Part shown: positions 1 through 8,355 of the stretch, piece after piece
Numbering within the stretch: position 1 is the stretch's first letter
Layout of the letters: every line of letters begins with the position of its first letter
Source: CATOSD01 sp965203135
GTDB taxonomy: Bacteria; Chloroflexota; Dehalococcoidia; Lucifugimonadales; CATOSD01
Direction of reading: 5' to 3'
Length of the DNA stretch: 64,000 nt
Assembly (NCBI GenBank): GCA_965203135.1
Contig: CBDBBO010000002.1
Coordinates: 186,001-250,000 of the forward strand
Program-made: the position numbers and the translations under genes
Notes under the pieces: generated by a model
Seen by the model: the letters and a program-made list of their open reading frames with translations, nothing else
The model's database searches: none
Told to the model about the DNA's origin: nothing

Positions 1-1
1 C

Positions 2-1117
2 ACAACGCAGGCATACGTAGATCCGGCGAAGCGTTCCGGTACGCGAACCAAGCCCACGGTGGCGGTGGTGTACACCTCGCCCGAAACGGTGCTGGACGAC
101 GTCGGGCGCGCCATGCGCCTGGCCGGCTACGAGAACAGCCTGCCGAAAGACTTGCCCACCCTGCTCAAGGTCAACATTTCGTGGCAGCACTACTATCCCG
201 CCTGCTCCACCACGCCGTGGCAGTTGGAGGGCGTGGTCCGCGCGCTACGTGCGGGCGGATACCGCGACCTGATTCCCACGCACAACGGAACGGTGGTGGT
301 GGATGCGCGCGAGGGCGCGGAGAATAACAAGCACCAGGCGGTCGAGGACCGGTATGGGCTGGAGAGCCTGCACCTGGAGGAGGCGCGCTGGGTGGACTTC
401 GCTCCGAGCTCGCCCATGCTGGCGCTGGACAAGGTGTACCCGCACGGATTCCGGATTCCCGAGGCGTTGCCCGGCAAGAACATCGTCCATCTACCCACGA
501 TGAAGACGCACGTGTTCACCACCATTACCGGGGCGATGAAGAACGCCTTTGGCGGGCTTCTGAACCACAACCGGCACTGGACCCACTCGGTCATCCACGA
601 GACGCTGGTGGACCTCCTGCGTATCCAGAAGGAGATACACCCGGGCATATTCGCCGTGACGGACGGCACGTTCGCGGGGGACGGACCGGGACCCAGGGCG
701 ATGCGCTGGCACGCCAAGAACGTGATCCTGGCAAGCGCCGACCAGGTGGCGATAGACGCCGTAGCCGCCAGGATGATGGGCTTCGACCCGATGTCGATCG
801 GGTTCATACGGCTGGCGCACGAGGCGGGCCTGGGATGTGGCGAGGTGTCGGACATCGCCATCGCGGGCGAGGACATCACGAGCGTGGACTGGGGCTTCAC
901 CGGGTCGGAGAACACGTTCGCGAGCCGGTTTCAGAAGCTCGTGTATTGGGGACCCCTGAAGCGGCTGGAGAATCTGCTGCTGAGATCGCCGCTGGTCAAT
1001 CTCGCCATCACGGGGTCGAACGTCTACCACAACGGTTACTGGCTGCGATTCAAGGGCAGACGACGGGTGCGCGAAGCTATGCGAACCGGATGGGGCGAGT
1101 TGTTCCGAAGCTACTAG
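2..1117 (+). CDS. DUF362 domain-containing protein (5' partial)
   Basis: The frame is open from base 2 and ends at a TAG before 1118, so the true start may lie before the window; an in-frame GTG at 59 is an internal alternative, but it falls in the middle of the first beta strand (KPTVAVVYTS). The body carries DUF362 hallmarks: LPTMKTH, then GAMKNAFGGLL, then VTDGTFAGDGPGPR, then an AIDAVAARMMGFDP segment. DUF362 proteins are often linked to iron-sulfur proteins, but their reaction is not established, and I see no ferredoxin-type Cys cluster here. It is followed by 215 bases before the viperin gene, so it need not share that operon. The family call is firm; the function is unknown. Confidence 0.8.
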   Translation, partial: TTQAYVDPAKRSGTRTKPTVAVVYTSPETVLDDVGRAMRLAGYENSLPKDLPTLLKVNISWQHYYPACSTTPWQLEGVVRALRAGGYRDLIPTHNGTVVVDAREGAENNKHQAVEDRYGLESLHLEEARWVDFAPSSPMLALDKVYPHGFRIPEALPGKNIVHLPTMKTHVFTTITGAMKNAFGGLLNHNRHWTHSVIHETLVDLLRIQKEIHPGIFAVTDGTFAGDGPGPRAMRWHAKNVILASADQVAIDAVAARMMGFDPMSIGFIRLAHEAGLGCGEVSDIAIAGEDITSVDWGFTGSENTFASRFQKLVYWGPLKRLENLLLRSPLVNLAITGSNVYHNGYWLRFKGRRRVREAMRTGWGELFRSY

Positions 1118-1332
1118 CGCAACGCGCCAGAGTTGTCGTCGCCGGGTTGAGGAGGAAGACTGGAGTGGTGGACTAGAGGGGACTGTACTGCGAACTTTTC
1201 GGTATGATTTCGCCCTAGTGTAGCCTCCCCAGACAGTCGTTTGTCCACGTGACTGGGGCTGACGGCTCACATCAACGATCCTATGATGTTCACCAAGGCA
1301 GTTCCGCTGCGACTAGAGCATCGTGAGGTCTC

Positions 1333-2217
1333 ATGAACATTTCAACGCGAGTCCCTTCAGTCAACTTCCACCTGTGGAAGCCCTGCAACATGAAGTGCAG
1401 ATTCTGCTTCGCCACATTTCAGGACGTCGGTCGAAACGACCTGCCCAAGGGACATCTGTCCCCCAAGGAATCTCTCGCGGTCGTGGAGGCCCTCGCTAAT
1501 GCGGGGTTCGATAAGATCAATTTTGCTGGAGGGGAGCCCATCCTTTGTCCGTGGCTACCTGACCTGCTATGGTGGGCCAAGGAATTGGAGCTCACCACTT
1601 CCGTGGTCACCAATGGCAGTTGCGTCACCCAGGAATGGCTGGACCGAGTAGACGGTTGTCTGGACTGGGCGGCGGTGAGTATTGACACCGTAGACCCGGA
1701 GAAGCTGAAATCCATAGGGAGAACGACGCGGGCCGGTCCCATGAGCGCGGATGACTACCTGAGTGTCACGGACATGTTAAAGCGGCGCGACATTCGCTTG
1801 AAGATAAACACCGTGGTGACCCGGACCAACTATGACGAGAACCTAGGAGAGTTCATAGCCAATGTCCGGCCGGAACGGTGGAAACTGCTTCAGGTCCTCC
1901 CGGTCAGGGGCCAGAATGATGGCCTGGTTGACAACCTTGTGATCACAGACGAGGAGTTCGCTCAATACGTGGCACGCAATCGATACGTTGAGTCTATGGG
2001 CATCGTGGTGGTGCCGGAGAGCAATGACATGATGACCGGCAGCTACGTGATGGTCGACCCGGCTGGACGCTTCTTCGACAATGTGGCCGGTACCCACGTC
2101 TACAGCCGTCCCATTAACGAGGTTGGTGTCGACGCCGCACTGAGGGAAGTGTCGGTCGACCCTGACAAGTTCCTCTTACGGGATGGCCTCTACGATTGGC
2201 GAAAAGCGCGAGGATGA
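1333..2217 (+). CDS. Prokaryotic viperin (pVip), radical SAM ddh-nucleotide synthase
   Basis: This 294-residue radical SAM enzyme has the SAM-cluster motif CNMKCRFC (Cys18, 22, 25) inside the viperin-type context VNFHLWKPCN. KINFAGGEP at 61-69 matches KINFSGGEP of animal viperin. Further viperin signatures follow: LKINTVVTR, RWKLLQVLPV, a PESNDMMTGSYVMVD stretch near 228-242 and RFF after it, and a C-terminus ending FLLRDGLYDW. Known pVips convert a nucleoside triphosphate to 3'-deoxy-3',4'-didehydro-NTP, a chain terminator that inhibits phage transcription; that activity here is inferred. The substrate base cannot be read from the sequence. The ATG at 1333 has a GTGAGG ribosome site 5 bases upstream. 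The next gene starts one base after the stop, so the two are co-translated. Confidence 0.93.
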   Translation: MNISTRVPSVNFHLWKPCNMKCRFCFATFQDVGRNDLPKGHLSPKESLAVVEALANAGFDKINFAGGEPILCPWLPDLLWWAKELELTTSVVTNGSCVTQEWLDRVDGCLDWAAVSIDTVDPEKLKSIGRTTRAGPMSADDYLSVTDMLKRRDIRLKINTVVTRTNYDENLGEFIANVRPERWKLLQVLPVRGQNDGLVDNLVITDEEFAQYVARNRYVESMGIVVVPESNDMMTGSYVMVDPAGRFFDNVAGTHVYSRPINEVGVDAALREVSVDPDKFLLRDGLYDWRKARG

Positions 2218-2218
2218 C

Positions 2219-4528
2219 ATGGCTGAACGCGAGGTGAACCCCCGCCTTCCCACTAGTGGACAGATACTCGGAGTCCTGGTTTCAAGACTGGGCATCAAGC
2301 ATCCCCTGCTCCAGAATAGAACGGCACGCCGGTACTTCACTGGCGCCCCTGAACGGTTGGTGAAGGATTCCACAAGGGAAGAGATCATTGGGGCGATAGC
2401 CCAAGTGCTAACAGACTCCGGATTCGTCGAGTCGCCACAAGAAAGGGAGGCCAACTACAAGTCGGCGCCCATATTGGCCTCGATGTTGCAATGGCACGCA
2501 GATCACTGGGACCTGACGCGGTCGTTCCTACGGCGAAGAACTATTGGCGTCCTGCCCGGAAACCTGTCGAAGGTCTGGGAGGCATATGTAAGACTTGCGG
2601 TGGTCGACCTGGCTCTCAGGGTGGCCGCTCACCTGCATCTTGCCGGTTCGTCTCCGTCTGCTCTGGAGTTCCTCGGTCACATTGGCCAGAAGGGTCGAGG
2701 GGACTATCTCAATGAGAAGCGCCGACAGGCTGGGCTCACCCTGGAAGATCTCGCGGCGAAGGTTGTGGTTGATGACCACACCGTGGACTCTTGGATGTAC
2801 AAGGGGACACGACCGACTGACGACAACCTGGCAAGAACAGCCGAGGTAATGACCAACAAGACCGAGGACTCGAAGACATCAAGCATCGCTCTAGAACTAC
2901 GGGCCCTCTATTGGGTCAGCGACGTCGCTGCACTGTTGTCCGAGCATATAGGCTCTCAGGCCGTAGACGACGCCATCGGGCGATTGCGCCGGTACGCTGA
3001 ATCAACCTACCGCGCACTTGACGACCAATTGCCTGCCGAGAACCGGTCCGAAGACCTCACTGTCCTCGCAGACTGGGGAGTCGGCTCCCGGCTTGCGGAA
3101 CCCCTGCTGTCGGCGCTTATTGAAGAGGAACCGGATGATGGATGGCGGGAGGACCTACAGCCCTTTGGAATGGACTGGATACGACGAGTCCTCTCAGCAA
3201 ATCTGGGCGTGCACCTTGTAGAGGTGGATGACCGCATCCAGGAGACGGAAGAACGCTTACTTGAGGACTGGGACGTCAGTAACCCCGAGGCTTATGCCCA
3301 TTACCGGCACTCTCTGGAGCTCCGTATGCAAGGAAGACTCCATGAAGCCCTGGCCGAGGTTGAAATAGCGGCTCGGCTCGACCCATTGGACCCGGCGAAC
3401 CACTTCACGCTGGGCTCAGTGAAGACTGGGATCGGCATCGGACGGGGCGATACGACTCTCATCAACGAGGGCCTGAGTGCGTTATGGATAGCGGTGACGC
3501 TCGATCCCAACTGGATCGTCCCTTGGACCGAAATCGGCTCGACGCTGCACCATACTGGCAGGTCAGCGGAGGCGGTCGAGCACCTGCGAAACATCAATCC
3601 CGAATGTGGCCCTCTGGATTCCCGTTACCACAGCACGTTAGGGGCTGTTTGCTGGAAGATAGGTCAGCTACCCGAGGCTCTGGCAGCGTTCGAGGCGTCA
3701 CTCGAACTGGACCCTGAGGAGACTTCCGCTTTACTGGCGGCATCGGAGATCGCCTTGTTGATCGGCGACCACGAAAAGCACAGGCGGTATTTGCGAAGGG
3801 CCAAGCATTTTGGAGCGGAAGAAGGCACCCTCGAATTTTGGGAACAGCTGCGGGAGTTCGGAAAGAAGGATCAGGACAATGCTGGTACGGCCAAGCATGA
3901 CCGACAGATCGCCGTCATGGACGCAGTCATCAAGCTTAACCCCCACGACGACGACGCCTACTTCACCAGAGGCCTGTCGCATTTCGCTAAGGAAATTGAT
4001 GACCTGGCAATTGCAGACGTTGACACTGCCATACGGTTGAATCCCGACCACGCAGGTGCCTATATGCTTCGGGGCATTCTGTTGGGATACCAGCAGGAGT
4101 GGGAGCGGGTGATCGCTGACATGAGCGAGTTCATACGGCTCAGACCTGACGATGCGAGGGCCTACTACCACCGAGGACAGGCCTATGGCGAGCAGGACAA
4201 CTTGGACCACGCGCTTGCCGACATGTACGAAGCCATCCGTCTCGATCCCGAACATGCCGATGCCTACCGGGTCCGAGCCGATTGTCATCGGTACAGGGGA
4301 GACTACGACAAGGCGATCGCGGATTTTGAAGCCGCTTTACACCTCGACCCCAAGAATGCGGCAGCTCACTTGGGCCGGGGAGCGGCATATCGCAGCAAGG
4401 GTGACCCTGACCGGGCAATCGCCGATTACGACGCTACGCTTCGACTTAGAAACTATCTCAAAACGGACAGGCGCCGCTTTCGCCGGAACCACAATAGCGC
4501 ACATGCGAGTTGCACCAGTCCGAGGTAG
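2219..4528 (+). CDS. HTH-TPR protein coupled to viperin, 3' end cut off by IS insertion
   Basis: The ATG at 2219 lies one base after the viperin TGA and has GAGG six bases upstream, so I prefer it to the ATG at 2183, which overlaps viperin by 35 bases. Residues 14-66 look like a small DNA-binding-type helical domain. Residues 164-213 (LNEKRRQAGLTLEDLAAKVVVDD, then TVDSWMYKG) match an XRE-type helix-turn-helix. From about 355 onward the protein is mostly tetratricopeptide repeats, with four to five clean 34-residue units near the end (A-I-A-D-x-x-x-A-I-R-L-x-P-D pattern). The last codons come from the inserted IS. Excising the IS and one TTA copy rejoins the frame to 5383-5714, giving an ancestral protein of 853 residues. 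No toxin or nucleotide kinase domain was seen. Role unknown; by position, a regulator or partner of viperin. Confidence 0.8.
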   Translation: MAEREVNPRLPTSGQILGVLVSRLGIKHPLLQNRTARRYFTGAPERLVKDSTREEIIGAIAQVLTDSGFVESPQEREANYKSAPILASMLQWHADHWDLTRSFLRRRTIGVLPGNLSKVWEAYVRLAVVDLALRVAAHLHLAGSSPSALEFLGHIGQKGRGDYLNEKRRQAGLTLEDLAAKVVVDDHTVDSWMYKGTRPTDDNLARTAEVMTNKTEDSKTSSIALELRALYWVSDVAALLSEHIGSQAVDDAIGRLRRYAESTYRALDDQLPAENRSEDLTVLADWGVGSRLAEPLLSALIEEEPDDGWREDLQPFGMDWIRRVLSANLGVHLVEVDDRIQETEERLLEDWDVSNPEAYAHYRHSLELRMQGRLHEALAEVEIAARLDPLDPANHFTLGSVKTGIGIGRGDTTLINEGLSALWIAVTLDPNWIVPWTEIGSTLHHTGRSAEAVEHLRNINPECGPLDSRYHSTLGAVCWKIGQLPEALAAFEASLELDPEETSALLAASEIALLIGDHEKHRRYLRRAKHFGAEEGTLEFWEQLREFGKKDQDNAGTAKHDRQIAVMDAVIKLNPHDDDAYFTRGLSHFAKEIDDLAIADVDTAIRLNPDHAGAYMLRGILLGYQQEWERVIADMSEFIRLRPDDARAYYHRGQAYGEQDNLDHALADMYEAIRLDPEHADAYRVRADCHRYRGDYDKAIADFEAALHLDPKNAAAHLGRGAAYRSKGDPDRAIADYDATLRLRNYLKTDRRRFRRNHNSAHASCTSPR
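4446..4448. repeat. Target-site duplication (left), IS5-type element
   Basis: TTA here is repeated at 5380-5382, immediately outside the two inverted-repeat ends. A TNA target duplication is usual for IS5-family elements. Confidence 0.85.
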
Positions 4529-5288
4529 TTGGCCGCCTTTTTGTCGTAGCGAATCAAGACCGCACGGCACTTCGACAACCACGCCAGCGTCCGTTCTACA
4601 ACCCAGCGGCGAGCCGGATACCGCTTGACCCCCGAGACGTCCAGCTTCTCCTCGCCGATGCGTCGGATGTGCTCCCTATAGCCGTGTCTGGCGGCAGCCT
4701 CACGGCCTGAAGGATTGTCATACCCTTTGTCCAGACACAAGTGTTGGGGTTCCTCCTCAGTGGGCTGTGGTCGTTCGACCACAATCGCGTCCAGGGTCGC
4801 CTCCAACAGCTTTGCATCGTGTACGTTCGCTCCAGCAACCACAATGCTCAATGGGCCGCCCTCTGCGTCCACAAGCAGACTCCGCTTGGAGCCAGCCTTG
4901 CCACGGTCCGTCGGGTTGGGTCCAATCAAGTCCCCCCAAAACGAGCTTTGCCCATGGCGCCGTCTGCTGCCTGCCATTCCCAGTCTACACCGACCAACTC
5001 TTCGCACCCTTCCACCAGGGCTCCCCATATCCGCCGCAAGACACCCGTCTCCACCCACCGCTGAAAGGTGCGATGGATGGTGCTGTCGTCTCCGAGTTCC
5101 TTTGGCATTCGGTTCCATTGACACCCGCTGCGCAAGCGGAAGATGATGCCGTTGAGCATCTGCCGAGGGTCTGCGCGCTTGCGGCCCCTGGCCTTGGGCG
5201 GGTCTACCTCCAGGATGATGGGTTCAACGAGCTCCCACAGTTCGTCCGGCACTTCCCAGATGGTTCCTAACGTCTCCTGCTTCGACAT
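4453..5288 (-). CDS. IS5-type transposase, two frames joined by -1 frameshift
   Basis: The first frame (5288 to 4926, 120 residues) has the DUF4096-like N-terminal region: DELWELVEPII, then GCQWNRMPKELGDDSTIHRTFQRW. The second frame (read from near 4937 down to 4453) has the DDE catalytic half: GSKRSLLVDAEGGPLSIV, then LCLDKGYDNPSGREA, then RWVVERTLAWLSKCRAVLIRYDK. The frames overlap around a run of six G on the minus strand (plus C6 at 4932-4937); slipping back one base there joins TTT-TGG-GGG-GAC. Such -1 frameshifting is the established way to make full transposase in IS427-type elements. The ATG at 5288 has GGAGAG upstream. The stop codon lies within the terminal repeat. Confidence 0.88.
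4932..4937 (-). other. Probable programmed -1 frameshift site in transposase
   Basis: This is a run of six G on the coding (minus) strand, just before the first frame's TGA (plus 4926-4928). It is where the downstream DDE frame must be entered. Confidence 0.65.
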
Positions 5289-5379
5289 TAAGGTCTCTCC
5301 TGATCGTTTTGGAGAAACCATACGATTCGTCCCTCAAATCCCTCAATGCACTTGTGGGTCAGCATTTTGAGATAGTTTC

Positions 5380-5382
5380 TTA
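5380..5382. repeat. Target-site duplication (right), IS5-type element
   Basis: Second TTA copy flanking the element's right inverted repeat, matching 4446-4448. Confidence 0.85.
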
Positions 5383-5714
5383 GTCCCCGAGAGCCGCTTG
5401 CCTACCGGTTTCGTGGAGACGCCCAGCTTGCCAAGGGAAATTACGAACAAGGGATCTCGGACTGTAGCAAGGCATTGAACCTCAGTCCTGGCGACCCCAT
5501 AGCCTACTTTACGCGTGCCAACGCTCACCTGTTCAGTGGAGAATTGAAGCTGGCGCTGTCAGATTTCAATGCAGCCAGTGAAATCGATCCCACGGGCGGG
5601 CGATACATCCATGGCCGTGGGCTGGTTCGCGAGTTGATGGGGGATGCAGAAGGCGCTGAGGCGGACTATCGACGGGCCAGAGATCTGGGGTACAACATTG
5701 AAGAAGTTGACTGA
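5383..5714 (+). pseudogene. 3' remnant of the HTH-TPR gene, separated by the IS
   Basis: Read in the frame that continues 4445-4448 after excision of the IS, this gives about 110 residues of further TPR sequence: FRGDAQLAKGNYEQGISDCS, then ALNLSPGDPIAYFTRANAHL, then GRGLVRELMGDAEGAEADYR, ending NIEEVD and TGA at 5712-5714. These are the last two to three repeats of the protein that begins at 2219. The fragment has no convincing start codon or ribosome site of its own, so it is probably not made. Whether the truncated 5' product still works is unknown. Confidence 0.85.
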
Positions 5715-5936
5715 CGGGCATGAGCAGATGGACTGCCGCCAATTGCACGCAACGACGACTATCACTGTGGTCGGTTGGTCGATTCCGACTTCAGTCCAAA
5801 GAGGGGTTCAGCGGTTCTGTCAATCGTCCAGATGAGCCCGAAAAAGTGGAGCCACGTGAGGGTTCAAAGGCCCAACGCGTCTCAGTCGGATGCCACACGA
5901 AGAAGGTTCGAGTCTCGGCAGTTTTCAGGCATGAAA

Positions 5937-6013
5937 TGGTGGGCGATTGAGGACTTGAACCTCAGACCTTCTGTGTGTAAGACAGACGCTCTAACCGCCT
6001 GAGCTAATCGCCC
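5937..6013 (-). tRNA. tRNA-Val (anticodon TAC)
   Basis: On the minus strand the acceptor stem GGGCGAT pairs with ATCGCCC, the D arm is GCTCAGGCGGTTAGAGC, the anticodon loop is CTTACAC and the T loop is TTCAAGT. Discriminator A and a genome-encoded CCA follow. Confidence 0.93.
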
Positions 6014-6085
6014 CAGTGCCGTCCGAGGCGCGTCGCCTTCCTCTCCATCGCCACGCCGTCCACCGCGTTCGCGTCGTGGGGAAAG

Positions 6086-6158
6086 CGCGCTTGGCGGGAC
6101 TCGAACCCACGGCCTCAGCCTCCGCAGGGCTGCGCTCTATCCACTGAGCTACAAGCGC
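6086..6158 (-). tRNA. tRNA-Arg (anticodon GCG)
   Basis: The minus-strand cloverleaf has acceptor GCGCTTG/CAAGCGC, D arm GCTCAGTGGATAGAGC, anticodon stem CAGCC/GGCTG with loop CTGCGGA, and T arm GTGGG/CCCGC. The anticodon is GCG rather than the ACG (inosine) form common in bacteria. CCA is not encoded. Confidence 0.9.
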
Positions 6159-6188
6159 ACACAACTTAAACATCCGGTGGCAAAGGGT

Positions 6189-6274
6189 TGGTGCCGAAGG
6201 AGGGATTTGAACCCACACACCCTTGCGGGTACTACGCCCTGAACGTAGCGCGTCTGCCGTTCCGCCACTTCGGC
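6189..6274 (-). tRNA. tRNA-Leu (anticodon CAG)
   Basis: The minus strand shows acceptor GCCGAAG/CTTCGGC, anticodon stem CTACG/CGTAG with loop TTCAGGG, a long class II variable arm (ACCCGCAAGGGT) and T loop TTCAAAT. Discriminator A and CCA are encoded. It is the first of three tRNAs read in the order Leu, Arg, Val. Confidence 0.93.
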
Positions 6275-6346
6275 ACGTCCGCCGGTGCTTGGCGGCTCCA
6301 CCTCGGGGTCAAGGAATTATAGCAGAACGGCGGGGACTTGTCAGCG

Positions 6347-6790
6347 TCAGGCGTCGTCGCCGAGCCGGGCCAGAATGTGCTGGAGGGCGGCGCCCGTGCG
6401 GTCGCGTCCCGCGCTGCAATGCACCAGCACGGGCCGGTTGAGCCGCTGGAACGCGCGCCAGACCTGGTCTAGCTCGTCATGGGAGAGAGGCGGCAGCTTG
6501 TGGTCGTCGGCGGCCACGTGACTCACCGCGAATCCCCGCGAGCGGTAGAAGTCGAGCAGGCCGCCGCCGTCCAGGCCGAGCTCGTCGTAGTGGGCAAGCT
6601 GAGGCTCGTCGAGGATGCACAGAATCCCGCGCACGCCCATTTCGCGCACACGCTCCGCCCAGGCGGCTACGCTGCCCGGGGCGGGCCGGTCCACGGGGTA
6701 GCCCGGTCGCTGTGAGCGGGCGAGGACGCCGGGCACCACCCACTCGGCGCGGTAGACCTCCTCGCGGGAGCTGTTCCAAAGCATCGACAT
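6347..6790 (-). CDS. Protein tyrosine/dual-specificity phosphatase-like protein
   Basis: The 147-residue protein has the Cys-phosphatase P-loop VHCSAGRDRTG near residue 124 (HCx5R), with an upstream candidate general-acid region DDHKLPPLSH. The fold class removes phosphate from tyrosine, serine/threonine or small phosphorylated metabolites such as inositol phosphates; the substrate cannot be told. The N-terminal YRAEWVVPGVLARSQRPGYP is typical of the DSP/PTP-like family, where SxQP is common. It is a single gene on the minus strand, between tRNAs and a divergent glycosyltransferase gene. Confidence 0.82.
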   Translation of the reverse strand: MSMLWNSSREEVYRAEWVVPGVLARSQRPGYPVDRPAPGSVAAWAERVREMGVRGILCILDEPQLAHYDELGLDGGGLLDFYRSRGFAVSHVAADDHKLPPLSHDELDQVWRAFQRLNRPVLVHCSAGRDRTGAALQHILARLGDDA

Positions 6791-6977
6791 CGCATCAGCC
6801 GTATTCGGTGTTCGCCTGCTAGGTGTTCGAGGGTGGGGCTTACGGCTCCGACCTTCGCCGAAAGGGTATGTTACCAGACGAGAACGCCGCTCCCAAGTCT
6901 CGGTCAGGCGATCCAGTGCGGCCTCGCGCGGGTAGCGGCCGGCGCGCCTCGCGCCGGCGTCCGGGCGGCCGTTCGGG

Positions 6978-7006
6978 TTGAATCACCGGATTGTAGATGC
7001 TAAAAT
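6978..7006 (+). promoter_or_regulatory. Sigma70-type promoter for the PimA-like/PgsA-like genes
   Basis: TTGAAT (6978-6983), a 17-base spacer and TAAAAT (7001-7006). It lies in the 369-base gap between divergent genes at 6790 and 7160, which otherwise holds only GC-rich inverted repeats near 6930-6970. Confidence 0.6.
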
Positions 7007-7159
7007 CGGCGCTGCCGAAGTTCCGCGCAGGGCGAGCTTCTTCAAGAGAGGATGCCCGCGCGCGCAAAGTCGCCGCCCGTCCAGTACACGGACTCGCAGG
7101 CACGCCAACATGGACACCAGGGGGGACCGGTCTATGACGACGGACGCGAGCCGCGGCGT

Positions 7160-8296
7160 ATGAAGATCGCATTCGTATCGCCCTACGACCACGCCGTCCC
7201 GGGCGGCGTCTCGGTGCACATCAACAAGCTTGCCGGGCAGTTCCGCGAGTGGGGCCACAGCGTGCGGGTGATAGCGCCGTGTTCGGCCCCCCAGTCCATC
7301 GAGGACGAGGACTTCATTCCCATGGGCAGGCCGGTGCCGGTGCCCAGCGGAGGGTCCATCGCGCGGGTGTCCTTTTCCGTCTGGCTGCAACCACGCATCA
7401 AGGAGATGCTCCAGCGGGAGAAGTTCGACGTTGTGCACTTGCACGAGCCGTTCTCTGGGTTCCTGCCGCTCATCGTGCTAAGCCAGACGGCTTCGATGGG
7501 CACGCCCAACCTTGGGACGTTCCATTCCTTCCAGGGCACCTGGCTCTACCACGTCGGAGTGAGGCGCGTGATGAGGCGGCACTTCCGTAAGCTGCAGGGA
7601 CGGATAGCGGTATCGGTTCCGGCATATCGGTACATCAACGGCCATTTCCCGGCCGAGTATCGCATCATCCCCAACGGGATCGACGTCGACGAGTTCGCTG
7701 GGGCCGAGCCCTTCCCCCACTTGCGAGACGGCATGATAAACCTGCTGTTCGTGGGCCGGTTGGAAAAGCGCAAGGGGTTGAAGTACCTGCTCGGCGCGTT
7801 CAGCAGGCTGAAGTGGGACTGGCCGAATCTGCGGCTGCTTGTGGTGGGCGCGGGCACGCCGGACGAGGACTCGTACCGGATCATGGGCGAGCGGAATTTG
7901 AAAGACGTCGAGTTTCTTGGCCGGGTGTCGGACGAGGACAAAGTCAGATACTTCAAGTCGGCGGACATATTCTGCTCGCCGGCCACGGGCAGGGAGAGCT
8001 TCGGAATCGTGCTACTGGAGGCCATGGCCTCGGGCAAGCCGGTGGTCGCTACTAACATCGACGGCTACGCGAGCGTTATAACCCATGGCGAGGAGGGCCT
8101 CCTGGTGCAGCCCAAGAAGGACGACGCGCTCGCGGACGCCATATCGTCGCTGCTCGACGACCGGGGACTTAGCGCGACGCTCGCCGAGAGCGGTCAGAAG
8201 AAGGCCAACGAGTACAGGTGGGAGATAGTGGCCGGCAAGGTGATGGACTACTACGAGGCATTGATAGAGTCGCGCCAGCCGGCGATGGTTCGTTAG
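7160..8296 (+). CDS. GT4 glycosyltransferase, phosphatidylinositol mannosyltransferase (PimA)-like
   Basis: This 378-residue GT-B enzyme starts MKIAFVSPYDHAVPGGVSVH, the N-terminal donor/acceptor loop typical of PimA. VVHLHEPFSG follows, then the GT4 nucleotide-sugar region IIPNGIDVDEF, VGRLEKRKGLKYLL, FCSPATGRESFGIVLLEAMA. PimA adds mannose from GDP-mannose to phosphatidylinositol at the inner face of the membrane. I chose the ATG at 7160 over upstream in-frame starts because homology-like sequence begins there. A CDP-alcohol phosphotransferase gene follows 59 bases later, which supports the lipid role, but the exact sugar and lipid remain inferred. Confidence 0.85.
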   Translation: MKIAFVSPYDHAVPGGVSVHINKLAGQFREWGHSVRVIAPCSAPQSIEDEDFIPMGRPVPVPSGGSIARVSFSVWLQPRIKEMLQREKFDVVHLHEPFSGFLPLIVLSQTASMGTPNLGTFHSFQGTWLYHVGVRRVMRRHFRKLQGRIAVSVPAYRYINGHFPAEYRIIPNGIDVDEFAGAEPFPHLRDGMINLLFVGRLEKRKGLKYLLGAFSRLKWDWPNLRLLVVGAGTPDEDSYRIMGERNLKDVEFLGRVSDEDKVRYFKSADIFCSPATGRESFGIVLLEAMASGKPVVATNIDGYASVITHGEEGLLVQPKKDDALADAISSLLDDRGLSATLAESGQKKANEYRWEIVAGKVMDYYEALIESRQPAMVR

Positions 8297-8355
8297 AGGA
8301 TGTCCGCCCAGTCCCAAGCGAGGCCCGGTGGCGGGCCACCTGTGAACCGCTTCGC

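Larger units (their letters stand above)
4449..5379 (-). mobile_element. IS5-family (IS427-type) insertion sequence, intact, 931 bp
   Basis: The ends are perfect 15-bp inverted repeats (GAAACTATCTCAAAA at 4449-4463 and its complement at 5365-5379), flanked by TTA duplications. Inside lies a minus-strand transposase in two overlapping frames. The element is inserted in the TPR part of the gene that begins at 2219, in opposite orientation. Excision with one TTA copy restores the reading frame exactly (R-L-S-P-R-E-P-L-A-Y), so the insertion is recent or still clean. Confidence 0.95.

Noticed and set aside
193..915. Long minus-strand frames opposite the DUF362 gene and many similar frames elsewhere
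   Set aside because: They are the usual antisense open frames of GC-rich coding DNA; translations are low-complexity (Arg/Ala/Pro/Ser) with no domain pattern.
1226..1260. CCCCAG/CTGGGG hairpin upstream of viperin as a riboswitch or attenuator
   Set aside because: The stem is only six pairs with a 20-base loop and no U tract; it does not match a known riboswitch core.
2183..2218. Upstream ATG start for the HTH-TPR protein overlapping viperin
   Set aside because: The ATG at 2219 has a better ribosome site and spacing, one base after the viperin stop.
5895..5935. A GGTTCGAGTCTC stretch resembling a tRNA T arm near the tRNA cluster, as from an integration site
   Set aside because: The flanking bases do not form a T stem and no acceptor stem or anticodon arm is present.
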